A stretch of DNA of 64,000 bases, from positions 16,417,970 through 16,481,969 of the forward strand of contig OY755186.1 in NCBI GenBank assembly GCA_963576735.1, written 5' to 3'. Under the pieces are notes generated by a model that searched no databases, was not told the origin of the DNA, and saw only the letters and a list, made by a program, of their open reading frames with translations. Numbering within the stretch: position 1 is the first letter of the stretch; each line of letters begins with the position of its first letter. Of this stretch, positions 1-12,100 are shown in pieces. The position numbers and the translations under genes are program-made. The stretch is from Bedellia somnulentella (Eukaryota > Arthropoda > Insecta > Lepidoptera > Bedelliidae).

Positions 1-318
1 AGACAATTTCCGACAAATCTACAAATATCTCGAGTTGGAAAAGATATCCTTGTTTCACAACACAATTGTCATCAGATTACGTTATCGAAAATTGTAACAT
101 AATGCCGTTCATGTTTAGTACTATTTCTACGCGAAATATTTTTCAAACTGACATATTTAAACCGACATATGTCACTGACAGTTGTCATGTTGGTGAAATA
201 GGGGCCTGATGTTAACATGATTCATACAATTATTTATTTTAAAATTCGTAACCAAAGCTGTATATAAATTCAGATGACATTAATAATAACAAAGAAAAAA
301 CCAGAATCGAAACCAAGA

Positions 319-540
319 CTGTCGGCTTATAATAGCACTATCCCATTTCTTCAAACAGGAGTTTGTAAGTAGTGACTAAAGGTCAGGAGCTTTTTAATTG
401 ACTTTTGGGCTACGTGGTTGGAGTTCCGTCACCAACAACCATTATTCTTGCATTCGTTTCTGGCTGAGAAGTTTTCTAATACGAGGCTCTGGATATCCCT
501 TCTAGGGATTCAAAGCCGTGAGGATATGTATTTATATGTG
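319..540 (+). mobile_element. Family A retroposon, diverged copy
   Basis: Begins with CTGTCGGCTTATAATAGCAC and ends with the 3' block CTCTGG...GGGATT...GCCGTGAGGATATG. Family A recurs through the window: a fixed head (GTGTAGTGTCGGCTTAGAA), an interior with GAGGCGACTAA and GGTTGGAGACCC, then a 3' block and (TATG)n tail. Fixed 5' ends, tails and flanking TSDs point to a SINE-like element. This copy is among the most diverged. Confidence 0.75.
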
Positions 541-589
541 TAAGGAACCAGAAACGAGCTTCATTACAACTAAACAGAGCTCAATATAC

Positions 590-850
590 GCCTTATAATT
601 CTGAAAGGCTCAGAGGCACTAATACTTTGCAACGTCACGTGATTATTTTTTTACCTGGTGTTCTAGTACCAACATCTTGCTTGGACGATTCATTCATATT
701 TTTTAGGGCAAGCCTATAGCCGCTTTGTAGGAATATTTATTCACCTCAGCCAGCTCACAGAAGTAAAGCACACTACAGCACACCTCAGCCATGTGGGTAC
801 CCTCACAATATTTTCCCTAACCGTTTACAAACTTCATAATAATATTGGTA
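590..850 (-). mobile_element. Family D tRNA-derived SINE, diverged and truncated
   Basis: Retains the middle and 3' parts of family D in reverse: GGCACTAATACTT near the 3' end, the CACGTGA core and CAGCCATGTGGG. The tRNA-like head is missing. Best defined by comparison with the fuller copies at 15141 and 49190. Confidence 0.6.
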
Positions 851-1145
851 AATTATATTATAAAGTTTTCTTTTTTATCGTGTTTTAAAATGAAATACAC
901 ATACACACCTTAAAAGGAACATGACTATTGTAGATTTTAGAAAATAAAATTTCAAAAAATATGCATTTATTTACAAGACACATGAGTAGAATGGTTGACA
1001 TAAAATTATATACGTGCTTTACATGTTCTGCCGAGACCGGCATGTAAATATCAAGTTGTAATAAGATTTGACATTTATTTGACACATTGTAATAAAAAAA
1101 AACCAATTAAATTTGAAATTATTAATAAAATGTCTTTTTTTTGCC

Positions 1146-1393
1146 GTGTAGTGTCGGCTTAGAATAACACTACCCCAATTCTACCCGTGGGTGATCGTAA
1201 GAGGCGACTAAGGGTATAGGGGCTTTTTAAGTGATTTTCGGGCGATGTGGTAGGAGACCCGTCACCAAAAACAATTATTATTACCATCTTTTCCCCAATC
1301 AACTTCCAAAAGTGGCTGAGGAATTTTTCATTCCAAAGCTCTGGCTACCCCGTTAAGGAATTTATTGCCGTGAGTATATGTATATATGTATGT
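1146..1393 (+). mobile_element. Family A, subfamily b, full length
   Basis: Subfamily b is marked by CGTGGGTGATCGTAAGAGGC, GACTAAGGGTATAGGGGC, and ATTATTATTACCATC. The copy runs from GTGTAGTGTCGG to TATATATGTATGT. Confidence 0.88.
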
Positions 1394-2334
1394 TAAATTA
1401 GTATTCTACTTACTTAATATTCTAGACCTACTTTCCAGCAGCTATATTGCAATGACAAGGGTAAGACATGTCTATCCGTGCTTTAAAAGGTTATGCGGGC
1501 TCATGAACTATTATTATTAAGGATCTTACTCGCACGAGATCTGAATTTAAAACAGGTCTTTTAAAGGGCATATTGATAACTGACAGAGGTTTGACTTTTT
1601 TAGTCAACCGAAATTAAGGACGTAATTTCTAAAAAACTAACTATTATATCTATAAATTTGACGTAGGTGTTGGACATAGGATAGAAGATCCTAGGTGTAA
1701 GGGTACACTGTCACATTATTAATTTTAACATCGAATAAGTATAGAACAGCCCAACAGGCTTTAGAAAGACACTGATGTGATACCTAATTAAGGGCCTCCC
1801 GGCATTTTGCAGCTATTGCGCTCACTCTTACGTCAAATTTACTGAGAGTGACAGGGACGGAAAAAACGCGCGTGCAGAATAAATGTAGTTTATTGAATAA
1901 CTATAATGTTTAAATGAAAAGTTAAACATCAAAGTTACAGATCTTAAAGCTACGCGTATATAGACACATAATGAGTTCACATGTATGTTATGCCAGTGGA
2001 GCCTATACGGTTTTTATGAAAACAAAGCATGTTCCAATTAATTTTTTTTAATTATATTTTTCAACAAATTATTAAAATGTTAAAGATCAAATTTTAACAC
2101 CATGAACTAATCACCAACATATATTTTATTCATGTCATATCAATATCATCAAAGCAGACTTTATAGAATTTACAAACAATCAATATCAACCTATTTTTCC
2201 GGGGACGCCCTTAAGTGAATTTACACTACCTAGCAAAGACTTGGTTCGTGGCTTAGTTCGTAGTAAACTTGTTTCAGGATGCGGGTACGAATAACGTTGA
2301 AGGGGAGATTTATACGATCAATATGACTGAGTTT
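1394..2334. other. Unassigned intronic or upstream DNA
   Basis: AT-rich, without a protein-like frame, RNA signal or repeat that I can match elsewhere in the window. A missing upstream Shaw T1 exon was looked for here and not found. Confidence 0.5.
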
Positions 2335-2480
2335 TAGAATAGAATAGAATAGAATAACTCTTTATTGCACATCAAACACAAATTTACCAAAAAAAAAAAA
2401 AAGATCAAACAGTTTACAGTGAGGTACAATTGGCGGTCTTATCGCTAAAAGCGATCTTTACCAGACAACCTTTGGAAGGT
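2330..2480 (-). mobile_element. LINE 3' UTR fragment (family G)
   Basis: Read on the - strand: CTTCCAAAGGTTGTCTGG, then GCGATAAGACCGCC, then GATGTGCAATAAAGAG and an (ATTCT)n tail. This is the 3' end of a lepidopteran non-LTR retrotransposon with its own poly(A)-like signal. Related copies lie at 2686-2860 and 55925-56062. Confidence 0.7.
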
Positions 2481-2685
2481 GAGATCGGTAAATTAATTAT
2501 TTGGGTAGATGCACAAAACAAGGCCAAAAAAAATACATGATAATCTATTAAGCTTACTTAAATCTAACTTATTTAATTTAAATAACAATATAAATATTAA
2601 TCATACAAAATATGGGGGAGTTTTGCTTAGTCTTTGATGTTATGTATTTGTGTTGTGTTACTTCGGTTCTAGTTTGAGTCGTTAA

Positions 2686-2860
2686 ATAGAATAGAATATA
2701 ATAGAAAACTTATTGTACATCACAGACAGGAACATTTACACACATTATTTATTATTTAGAAGTACAATTGGCGGTCTTATTGCTTAAAACAATCTCATCC
2801 AGACAACCTTTGAATGGTGAGATCAGTACCTTAATAAAAACAGTGGGTAGATGTACAAGA
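2686..2860 (-). mobile_element. LINE 3' UTR fragment (family G), second copy
   Basis: Same order as the copy 200 bp upstream: pentamer tail AATAGAATAG, ATTGTACATC, GCGGTCTTATTGCTTAAAAC, and GACAACCTTTGAATGGTGAG on the + strand. Two independent insertions or an old local duplication are both possible. Confidence 0.7.
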
Positions 2861-3049
2861 CATAATGGAATGGGAGTAGCAACTATTTTACATTATTTAC
2901 ATTTAAAAAAAAAATTATAAATAAACTTATTTCTAGTGAAGAATTAATTAATTATAAATACGTCTCTACATACGTCAGACAATTTAGGGTATATTCAGAC
3001 CATATTTTCCTGATTTCACATGCTATAAAATGTTTTTTTTTTTTCATAG

Positions 3050-3167
3050 AACCGGCAAGCTGCACTACCCCACAGACGTCTGCGGCCCGTTGTTCGAGGA
3101 GGAGCTGGAGTTCTGGGGTCTGGATGCCAACCAGGTGGAGCCCTGCTGCTGGATGACCTATACACAG
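3050..3167 (+). CDS. Shaw: Shaw coding exon: C-terminal half of T1
   Basis: The 118-nt exon follows a T-rich tract and TTTTCATAG acceptor and ends at CAG|GTATAT. Its first base completes an Arg codon begun in an exon outside the window; 39 codons follow, from [11 protein letters not shown] to [10 protein letters not shown]. It carries the T1 interface zinc ligands in the exact HX5CX20CC spacing of non-Shaker Kv channels: His, then Cys after five residues, then Cys-Cys after twenty. The reverse-strand open frame over the exon is a shadow. Confidence 0.95.
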
Positions 3168-6100
3168 GTATATGCTTAATTTCTTTTTTTTTACTAATGA
3201 GTATACTTTTTTTCAAGTAACGACTTGGCACAGAGCAAAAAATATACATTGCGATTATTTAGAGCAAAAGACCAAAACATTATAATACGTATAAATAAAA
3301 GATGTTATTAAAGGAAAGAAAAATTTCGACACTGGCGGGGTTCGAACCCGCGACCTTCGGGTATACGCCCCCGTCGCTCTGCCAACTGAGCTACAGTGTC
3401 AGTTGGCATCCAGCGCGAAATTTCTCTATCCTTTGTTTCTTTTTTACACGTTCAAGTAGTGTTTGTGTTTCCTACCTCCGAATTTTAACTAATTCGGACG
3501 GCCACTTGTCTACCTTTTCAGATAGAATGCAAATGTTGGAAACGCCTACGTTTTTATTTCACTAAATAATAATAATAGTTATTTATGAATAGCTTTGATT
3601 ACTTACAGTAAAAAAAAGCTCCTTCCAAAAAGGACAAAATAAACGCTTAGTTGTCTATTCTCTTAAACACAGAACACGTAACAATTAAACGGCTGGTTTA
3701 AATGAGGGTAGTTTTAAAAACGCAGTGCGGTGCGTCGCAAGTGAAAACTTTAATCGAATTTTCCGCTTAGTAAGTACGTTTACACCGCAACGTAATAAAT
3801 AAGTCATGCTCAGCTTGCTTTGTGCTGAAAAATATCATGAAAACAGTTTCAGAGGCTTTTTCGGTTATTTTGTGTTTGGGTAAATGGTGTAATTTTCAAC
3901 AGTGTTTTTCAAGCCATTTATTATAACTACTACGCGAAGCTACTAGATTAAGTTCCGATGATGGTGATTTACCATGCTCCATATAATATACGAGTACATA
4001 TTATTAAAAAAATACTATAGTACAGAGGTTTAGTTAAATCTTAGTATATTATATCAATGCCTCCGTGGTTTCGCGGTGAAGCGCTTGGTTTCAAGTACGG
4101 AGGTCTCGGGTTCGATCCCCAGGGGTGGAAGGATATTGCAGGCTTGAATCACCGGATAATCCGAAATTTTGATGATCTCGTGCTTCGGAGGGCACGTTAA
4201 GCCGTCAGTCCCGGCTACTATTACGGTAGTAGTCGTTAGTCTGCTAACCTGCAATTGGCCGTGGTGGACTATGCTCAAATCGCCCTATATAGGGTACGCT
4301 CGAGCCCCTAGGTGGGGACGTATATGGGCTGTGAGAAAAATATCATATCAATTTCCTCCTGCAATTTCACACTAGATGACCGCTTAGTAATCATAGGAAT
4401 CATCGTCAGCCAAAAGACGTTCACTGCTGGACATAGACCTTCCTCAAAATTGCTATACAACGACCGGTCCTGCTCTGTTCTCATCCATCAGCTTTCCACT
4501 ACCTTTACCCACATGACGACGGTGACGTTACACTGTACACAAAGGTATATGAGACTTAAATAATCCTTCATTGACAATTTTTTGGGCAAATCAATAAAGT
4601 ATCTGCCAATACCTATACTTTTTGTCTGAAGTCTTTTTTATATCTTTATTATCAATGTTGTATGCCTGATTGCTTTCATCGAATCGTAAGCCGGAACAGC
4701 CATTTTATTATACTTTGCCATTTTTTCAACAGCAGTGACTTTGATAAGTTGCCTACTATATAGAGTAATATTATTTATCTTCAGTCGCTCGATTTATGCT
4801 CCAATATCTATGATCCGCATAATTTAAGATGACAAAATTACAAATGGATTCAACATTTCATCAACATAGATATTTAGTTGTAGATACACAAATAGCACAG
4901 TTTCAAACGTAATTTTCTATTTCATTAGCTTGTATTATAAACTTCTTATATGCTTGCGTAAAAAAAATATACTTAAGTGGTTCAAAATATGTATTTTTGC
5001 ATACATTTTTAATTATTATTTTTATTATAATATAATTTAAAATAATCTGGCATCATAAACATCGGGTGTTTTACTCGCTGATTAAGCACAAAATAATTAA
5101 AATAATTACAGTGAGTAAAATAATTTGTTTGATAATGTACCAACAAATATATCTACAGCTCTAAAAAAATATATTAATAGATGTGATTAGTAGTCAACTA
5201 GAAAACACTACATTTCATTTAGTTTATCGCGATTTCTAAGTAAACATACAAATCACAAATATCCACTATTAAATTTCAGGCTAAATGAAAATATGGAACT
5301 GTGAAATCGCATGAAGCCCTCAAAAAGCAAAATCATGTACAGCTTTTGCGTCGTGGAATCAAACGTCAGTGGAACTGCCTCTGTAGTTTCATTTTAAAAT
5401 TTTACTTCTCTATTTCTTCAAAATTGTGATCTAAAAATTGATTGTTTGACGTTCTAACGTAGATCTATTTATTATACTGAAAATTGGATTTTCGGAAGAG
5501 GAAATAAAAAAGGTGCTATAGAGACTTGCTTCATACAAAGTATGGAAATTATTGACATGATGTGTGGCTGTACTAATTTGGATCCTTAGATAAAAATAAA
5601 AGAAGAAGATGCGGCGTGAGCGTACAAATTGTCAACTAAATATGGGCCTTATCGGTTTATCACAACACCGCACTACATCCATACGAACTGATACGAACAC
5701 ACACGACATGACGCAAAGATAAAGATAGAGCGATGGGCTCGTATAGTCTGTCTCTGTCACTTAAACATGTCAGATTTCAAGGATAAAATGGCCGAAATTA
5801 ATAATATTTTGCTTGTAAATATATTTTTGGTGTATTTACGCATGAAACGTGATTCCCTGTGATTTGTTTTTACGCCTTGAATGATTTGTGCACTGAATAA
5901 AGGCACAGCCAGGCATTTTAAGCGCGAATTGTATGAAAATTTTAATTTCGATGTCAAAGATTATGTCAGCTCGTCGACTTGAAGTATCGTAGCGGACTAA
6001 ACTCGACTGAAGCAAACCAAGTACATTGTACTCAGTTTAGTAGGACCACGCGCGGGCAGAGGTTGCCGCATCTTTCTTTTATTTTTATCTAAGTTTGGAT

Positions 6101-9100
6101 CTGTAATTCTAAAAGATATTTATATAAATTTGCAAATGAGCATTTGTTATTGATTGTATTGATAAGATGATTGCAACGCTGCACTGATGTATAGATATGG
6201 GAAAAGTTTTTTTATGGTAAGTACTTCTTGGTTCGAAATAAAGATGAATGGCATAAAAGTGACCAAAAATGTTTAAAAAGCCAACAGATGTGCATAATTT
6301 CGATTAACCTGAAAGGTTATCAAAAGATGGCAAAGTTTACGCATGCATAACACATAGTTCTATATTTTACTACCATCTCTTCGATCCACATTCCTTGGTC
6401 CGTAATATTTAGCCGAGAGCAGCGCACGGCCGGGCCAAAGCCGAGCATATTTTGAAAACATTTCCGTCTAAACTTTTCGACTTTTCAAAGCGAGAGGTTT
6501 GTTTTGACGGATGCCAAAAAGTTTGGCGCGTATCAAACGTCGGTTCCACTAGTTTGTATCTACTGAAGTTACAGTTAAGTTTTTTGAATTAGCCAAGTTA
6601 ATAACTTTATCAAACCCTGATTCATGTGACTGGAGAAATTTAAACTGTAAAAGTTTTTTTTTGATGTGATAGGTTAGTGAGTAGAACACTGTTTATCGTG
6701 CAAATAATGAGGGTTTAAATCTCGGCTCCGGTCTACACCAATTCGTCTTTTAAAATGTGTGGTTATTTATTTTTATTTAAAGTTATATAAGTTTGTATTA
6801 CTACTTATCCTATGCTCACAGGGCTCTGCCCTTTTTTTTTAGGGAGCAGGTTTTTTATGTATATAAGATTGTTTTTGGTAAATAAACATGAATTTTTATT
6901 TTATCATATCACCAGGTGACAATGTCAAGTGATGTTCAGAAGTTATAGCACCTCTGCCAACCCCTTCAGGAATAACGGCGTGAACGTTTGAGTTTGAGTA
7001 AGATATTAGATGTCACATAATATGACTATACCATGGGAAAGCCAGTAAACAGTGTCAGCATTAGATATGGGTTTTCCTTTGCATTTGGTTTCCTTTTCAT
7101 CCCATCCTGTTTATCAACTAATTAATACTGCGCTTTTTATGGGTTCAATTCCCACTAAATACAACTATTGGTTCTATATTATACCAAAACTATCAAGGTT
7201 TATTAATTTTGACTCTGTAGTGTCAGCTTTGAATAGGGTGTACGTAAGAGGCGACTAACGGTGTTGGGGCTTTATAGGGATTTTTGGGCGATACGGCGAT
7301 ACCCATCACCAACAACCTTTATTTTACCATCTTTTCCCCACTAAACTTTCGAAAGGTGGCTGAGAAATTTTTAATTCCTTAGCTCTGGCTAACGCATCTA
7401 GGGATTTATAGCCGTGAGTATATGTATGTATATGTATGTATGTATTGTACAGAAGAAGGCTTAACCAGAGCTTAAGAATAAGAAATGCTTTAGCCTCTTT
7501 TGCAAGATCCCAACGCCCAAATATTCTAAAACGGCCCATTATCCTTGATCACCTCTTACAAACATTCGCGTTTTATTAAAAGCGACTACATATAAAAGAT
7601 TACCTACAATTCACCCTACACTGCCTCTTTAATACAGAATAGGAGTTTAAAAAACACAGTCTAGATACACAAAGAATAAATAAAGGAAAGAAAAATTTCA
7701 ACACAGGCGAATTATATTAAAATATGTGATAGTTAGGCGTTTTCAACATTTGCATTCTATCTGAAAAGATAGACAAGTGGCCTTCCGAATTAGTAAAAAA
7801 TTCGGAGGTAGGAAACGCAAACACTACTAAAACGTGTAAAAGAAATAAAGGATAGAAGAATTTCGCGCTGGCAGCCATTGACACGGTAGCTCAATTGGCA
7901 ATAGCGACGGGGGCGTATACCCGAGGTCGCGGGTTCGAATCCCGCCTGTGTCGAAATTTTTCTTTCCTTTATTTATTAGTAATAATCCCCACATGAGGTT
8001 TTCATGAACAAAAAGATTAAAACAGTCTAGATCCATTTTATACGAAATATCTCCAACACTAAGTAAATATTTCGTTTAAATTAAGAAAAACCCATTAGCG
8101 TTCCGTAGAATATGTAAAACAGAATACACTTCACTGTATTACTTTTCTGCTCTGGAACCACGAGACAGATATATTCTAGATTCACAGAAATTATAATCAA
8201 TGTCTTTGTTTTATATTGTAACAGGAACCACAAATAAAGCTGTTGTTGTCTTTTCTTTAATTATGTTTATAAATCCATCCTTACTGAGCAATTTATTTTT
8301 CGGAAGCACTGCCTGAAAGTCATATATAGCTACATGCATACAGAGGCAAAGAACATCGATCGCCACTTCTACGATCTCTAGCTTCGTTCACGTCCATCAA
8401 TCTTTTCATACATGTTCTTTTATTCTTCATACTTTAGACGCCTTTCGCTTTAGCTACCTTTTGTTATATTTGTGTAGTGTCGGCTTAGAATACCACTACC
8501 CCATTTCTTCCGGTGGGTGTACGTAAGAGGCGACTAACGGTTTTGGGGCTTTTGAGTGATTTTTGGGTGATGCGGTTGGAGACCCATCACCAACAACCTT
8601 TATTTCACCATCTTTTCCCCACACAACTTCCAAAAGTGGCTGAAGATTTTTCTGATTCCTTAGCTCTGGCTACCCCTTTTAGGGATTTATAGCCGTGAGT
8701 GTAAATATGTATGTATGTATGTTGTTATATTAACAAACGAAGCGAAACCGGTTGATAAATAGAAGAAAAACTTATGTAAGCTTTATATTTTATTCATCTG
8801 ACAAAAATACAAGGGCTAGTTTTAAAACTCTTTTAAGAATATTTTCAAGTAAAGAAACATTGCATTCTGTGCGCTCGCACAATGCAATGAATGCGAAATC
8901 TTCTTTTTTCTTTCCTCAGTGTCACAACTTAGTTTACTTAGCACAGCAGACTTCTGTTTAATTTTAAACTTTAATTAGTATTTCTATGAATATTGCATTT
9001 AATAAATACATTATTTTAAAACCCTTGAATAAGTCAAAAAGAGGGGACTAAAATTAGTGCTTTTGGTTTGGATCTAGAGTTTATGCTAGTTAAAGAATCC

Positions 9101-12100
9101 GGGTTATCTTATCCTTACAAATGAGCCTTTCAAATACTCCTACAAACTAAGAGTTTAATACTTTTACTAATGAATTTAGACCATCTGCGCAAAATAGCTA
9201 CAGTAAGCAATTTATTTATTTATTTATCATTCCACCACCACCACCATCATCATATTATACAAACACCATTACAGACAATAGCCTAATGCGATGTTTACTT
9301 ACAAAATGAGAAAAAAATTGTACTACTTATTGTAACATACAAATTTAGAAATTGAAATTTAAAACTATATTTAAGACTTTAGCTTAAGAGTCAGAGTAAA
9401 ATGTCTTTATAAAATCTTTACAAGACACCCGTGCACACACACATGTTTTTATCACAAAGTGCAATATTTACACACTGAGCCCGCCGGGTCGTCGACAATG
9501 CCCGGCGACACAACCCGGCGGCCTATGTTTAAAGATTTATGTCTAACACCGACAAAATGTTGCCGACAAATGTCGGCGATCCGACGGGCCCATTGTGTAT
9601 TGCGCTTAAGACTGGCGTCATGACACAATTCCTCGCTATAATTACATGTTACTTATTTAGTCTAAGTCTAAAGCAAAATAATACATGATAATAATGTCGG
9701 TTAATAATACAAACTTTTTTGCGTCACTATTGTATTAAAACTTTTATGAAAATTCAAGTATAAAACTTACTGTAATGTTACATTTACTATAATTAAATAC
9801 GCGTTTTTTTATTTTTGAACTATGGCATGGTCAAGACGCTTTCAATAAATTACCTATTACAGTTGATTTGTCTATCTATGTTTAGTATTATGAGCGTATA
9901 AGCATACATGGATGCCGGTCAGAATCATCACCCCCCAATTTTTTTTCACCGTAGTTAAATTAATAATGAGTGTTAATGTCAATCCAAGTGTAAAATAAAT
10001 GCCCCATATTTTGCTTTTGTTCAGTGATTGTAACATTGACATGATTTTTGATAGTATTTTCCATACCTATATAAATTCCATACATGGAAACCATGAAATC
10101 TAATCAGATGGCTACTTACTACTGGCTACTTAGCCATGTGACAGTGTATTCGTGCAAAACGGCGATAGGCCTGCCCCCTATCACGTGCGTACGGTACCTA
10201 CTTTGGACACAAGGTGGCGCTGTCACGTGTTGTTCAGAAGTGTTGATACCTCTGCCAACCCCTTCGGGGATAAAGGGCGTGAACGTTTATGTATGTTATG
10301 TATATATTTTGTAATGTCTTGAGTTTATTTACCTATTTGAATCTGCCTGCAGTACATGAAAACCACGAAATCTAATTAGATGGCTACTCCGTTTAATCGG
10401 AGTTAAGCTGGCTCTGAATTTAATTACAAAAAGCTTCAGCTACAAACTTCCTGCGGAACCCATTCCGAGTTAGATTAGTTAATATTTGTCCCTAGTGTAA
10501 AATAAGTTTGGTTCATTTACTTGGTCATACAAAAACAGAAGGGAAATTCGTTTTAGGTATACACTACTCTCGTAGATTGAAGTTTGTATCCTGATTATAT
10601 ACTTCCATATGCTGAATAGCTGTGTTGTGTCGACTTAGAATAGCACTTCCCCATCTCTACCTATGGGAGACCGTAAGAGGCGACCAAGAGTATTAGGAGT
10701 AGGGCTTCTTTGGAGATTTTTGGTGATGTGGTTGGAGGCCCATCACCGAGAACCTTTATTTTAAAATCTTTTCCCCTCAACTTACAAAAGTGGCTGAGGA
10801 ATTTCTCTTTCCGGAGCTCTGGCTACCCCTTCTAGGGATTTATAGCCGTGATTATATGTATATATGAATAATTTAATTACTTGAGAGGCAAAAAAGCCTC
10901 TCAATAAGTTTAGCTCTGATTAAAATTAAACAAAAAATTAATTTAAAAAACATCATTCAGTTAAAAATGTTGATGATAAGCTTCCTATCATAACAATTAT
11001 AATGATCAGCCAATAGATGGCCACAATTGGACATTGGCTTCCCCCGAAAATCTCCACAATAGCTGTTAAGGGTGTGCCAACATCGCTTATCCTAACCTAA
11101 CTACACACCTAGCCTAACCACACTGCAATACCCTTACATAGTGCGACGTTTACTAAAATAGTAAACATACATACATACATATACTCACGGCTATAAATCC
11201 CTAGAAGGGGTAGCCAGAGCTAAGGAATTATAAATTCCTCAGCCACTTTTGAAAGTTGCGTGGAGAAAAGATAGTGAAATAAAGGTTGTTTGTGATGGGC
11301 CTCCAACTGCATCGCCCAAAAATCCCTATAAAAATATCTTTTAGAATTACAGATCCAAATTAATACAGCCACACATCATGTCAATTATTTCCATACTTCG
11401 TCTGAAGCAAGTCTCTAAAGGAACCATTTTTATTTCCTCTTACGAAAATCAAATTTTCAGTATGATAGATAGATCTACGTTAAAACATCAAACAATCTAT
11501 TACTTTCTCACAATTTTGAAGAAATAGTGAAGTAAAATTTTAAAATGACACTACAGAGGCAGTTCCGCTGACGTTTGATTCCACGACGCGAAAGCTGCAC
11601 ATGGTTTTGATTTTTGAAGGCTTCATGCGATTTCACAGTTCCATATTTTCATTTAGCCTGAAATTTAATAGTGGATATTTGTGTTTTCTGTGTTTACTTA
11701 GAAATCGCGATAAACTAAATGAACATACATACATACATATTCTCACGGCTATAAATCCCTTGAAGGGGTAGCCAGAGCTAGGGAATGAGACATTCCTCAG
11801 CCACGTTTGGAAGTTGCGTGGGGAAAAGATGGTGAAATAAAGGTTTTTGGTGATGGGTCTCCAACCGCATCGCCCAAAAATCCCTTAAAAGCCCCAATAC
11901 CGTTAGTCGCCTCTTACGTACACCCACCGGAAGATAAGGGGTAGTGCTATTCTAAGGTAACACTGCACAAAAATAGTAAATTAATGTTATTGTAAACTGC
12001 AACTGCACAGATCCACTCACACCATAACACTCGAGACTTACAAGAATGAAAATATAACAGAAACGAATATAATTAATGATTGTGTACCAAATTGTTTTGT

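Noticed and set aside
1..3049. Upstream Shaw T1 exon
   Set aside because: No frame with the expected T1 N-terminal sequence and a compatible donor was found; that exon must lie outside the window.
3328..3400. Functional tRNA gene
   Set aside because: The anticodon arm has an eight-base loop and four-base stem, and the sequence is part of a dispersed repeat.
5757..5957. 66-residue reverse frame as a transposase remnant
   Set aside because: Inside the hAT-like element but without a recognisable transposase motif.
9472..9598. CRISPR-like or regulatory GC island
   Set aside because: The paired ends indicate a short inverted-repeat element; there are no repeat-spacer units.
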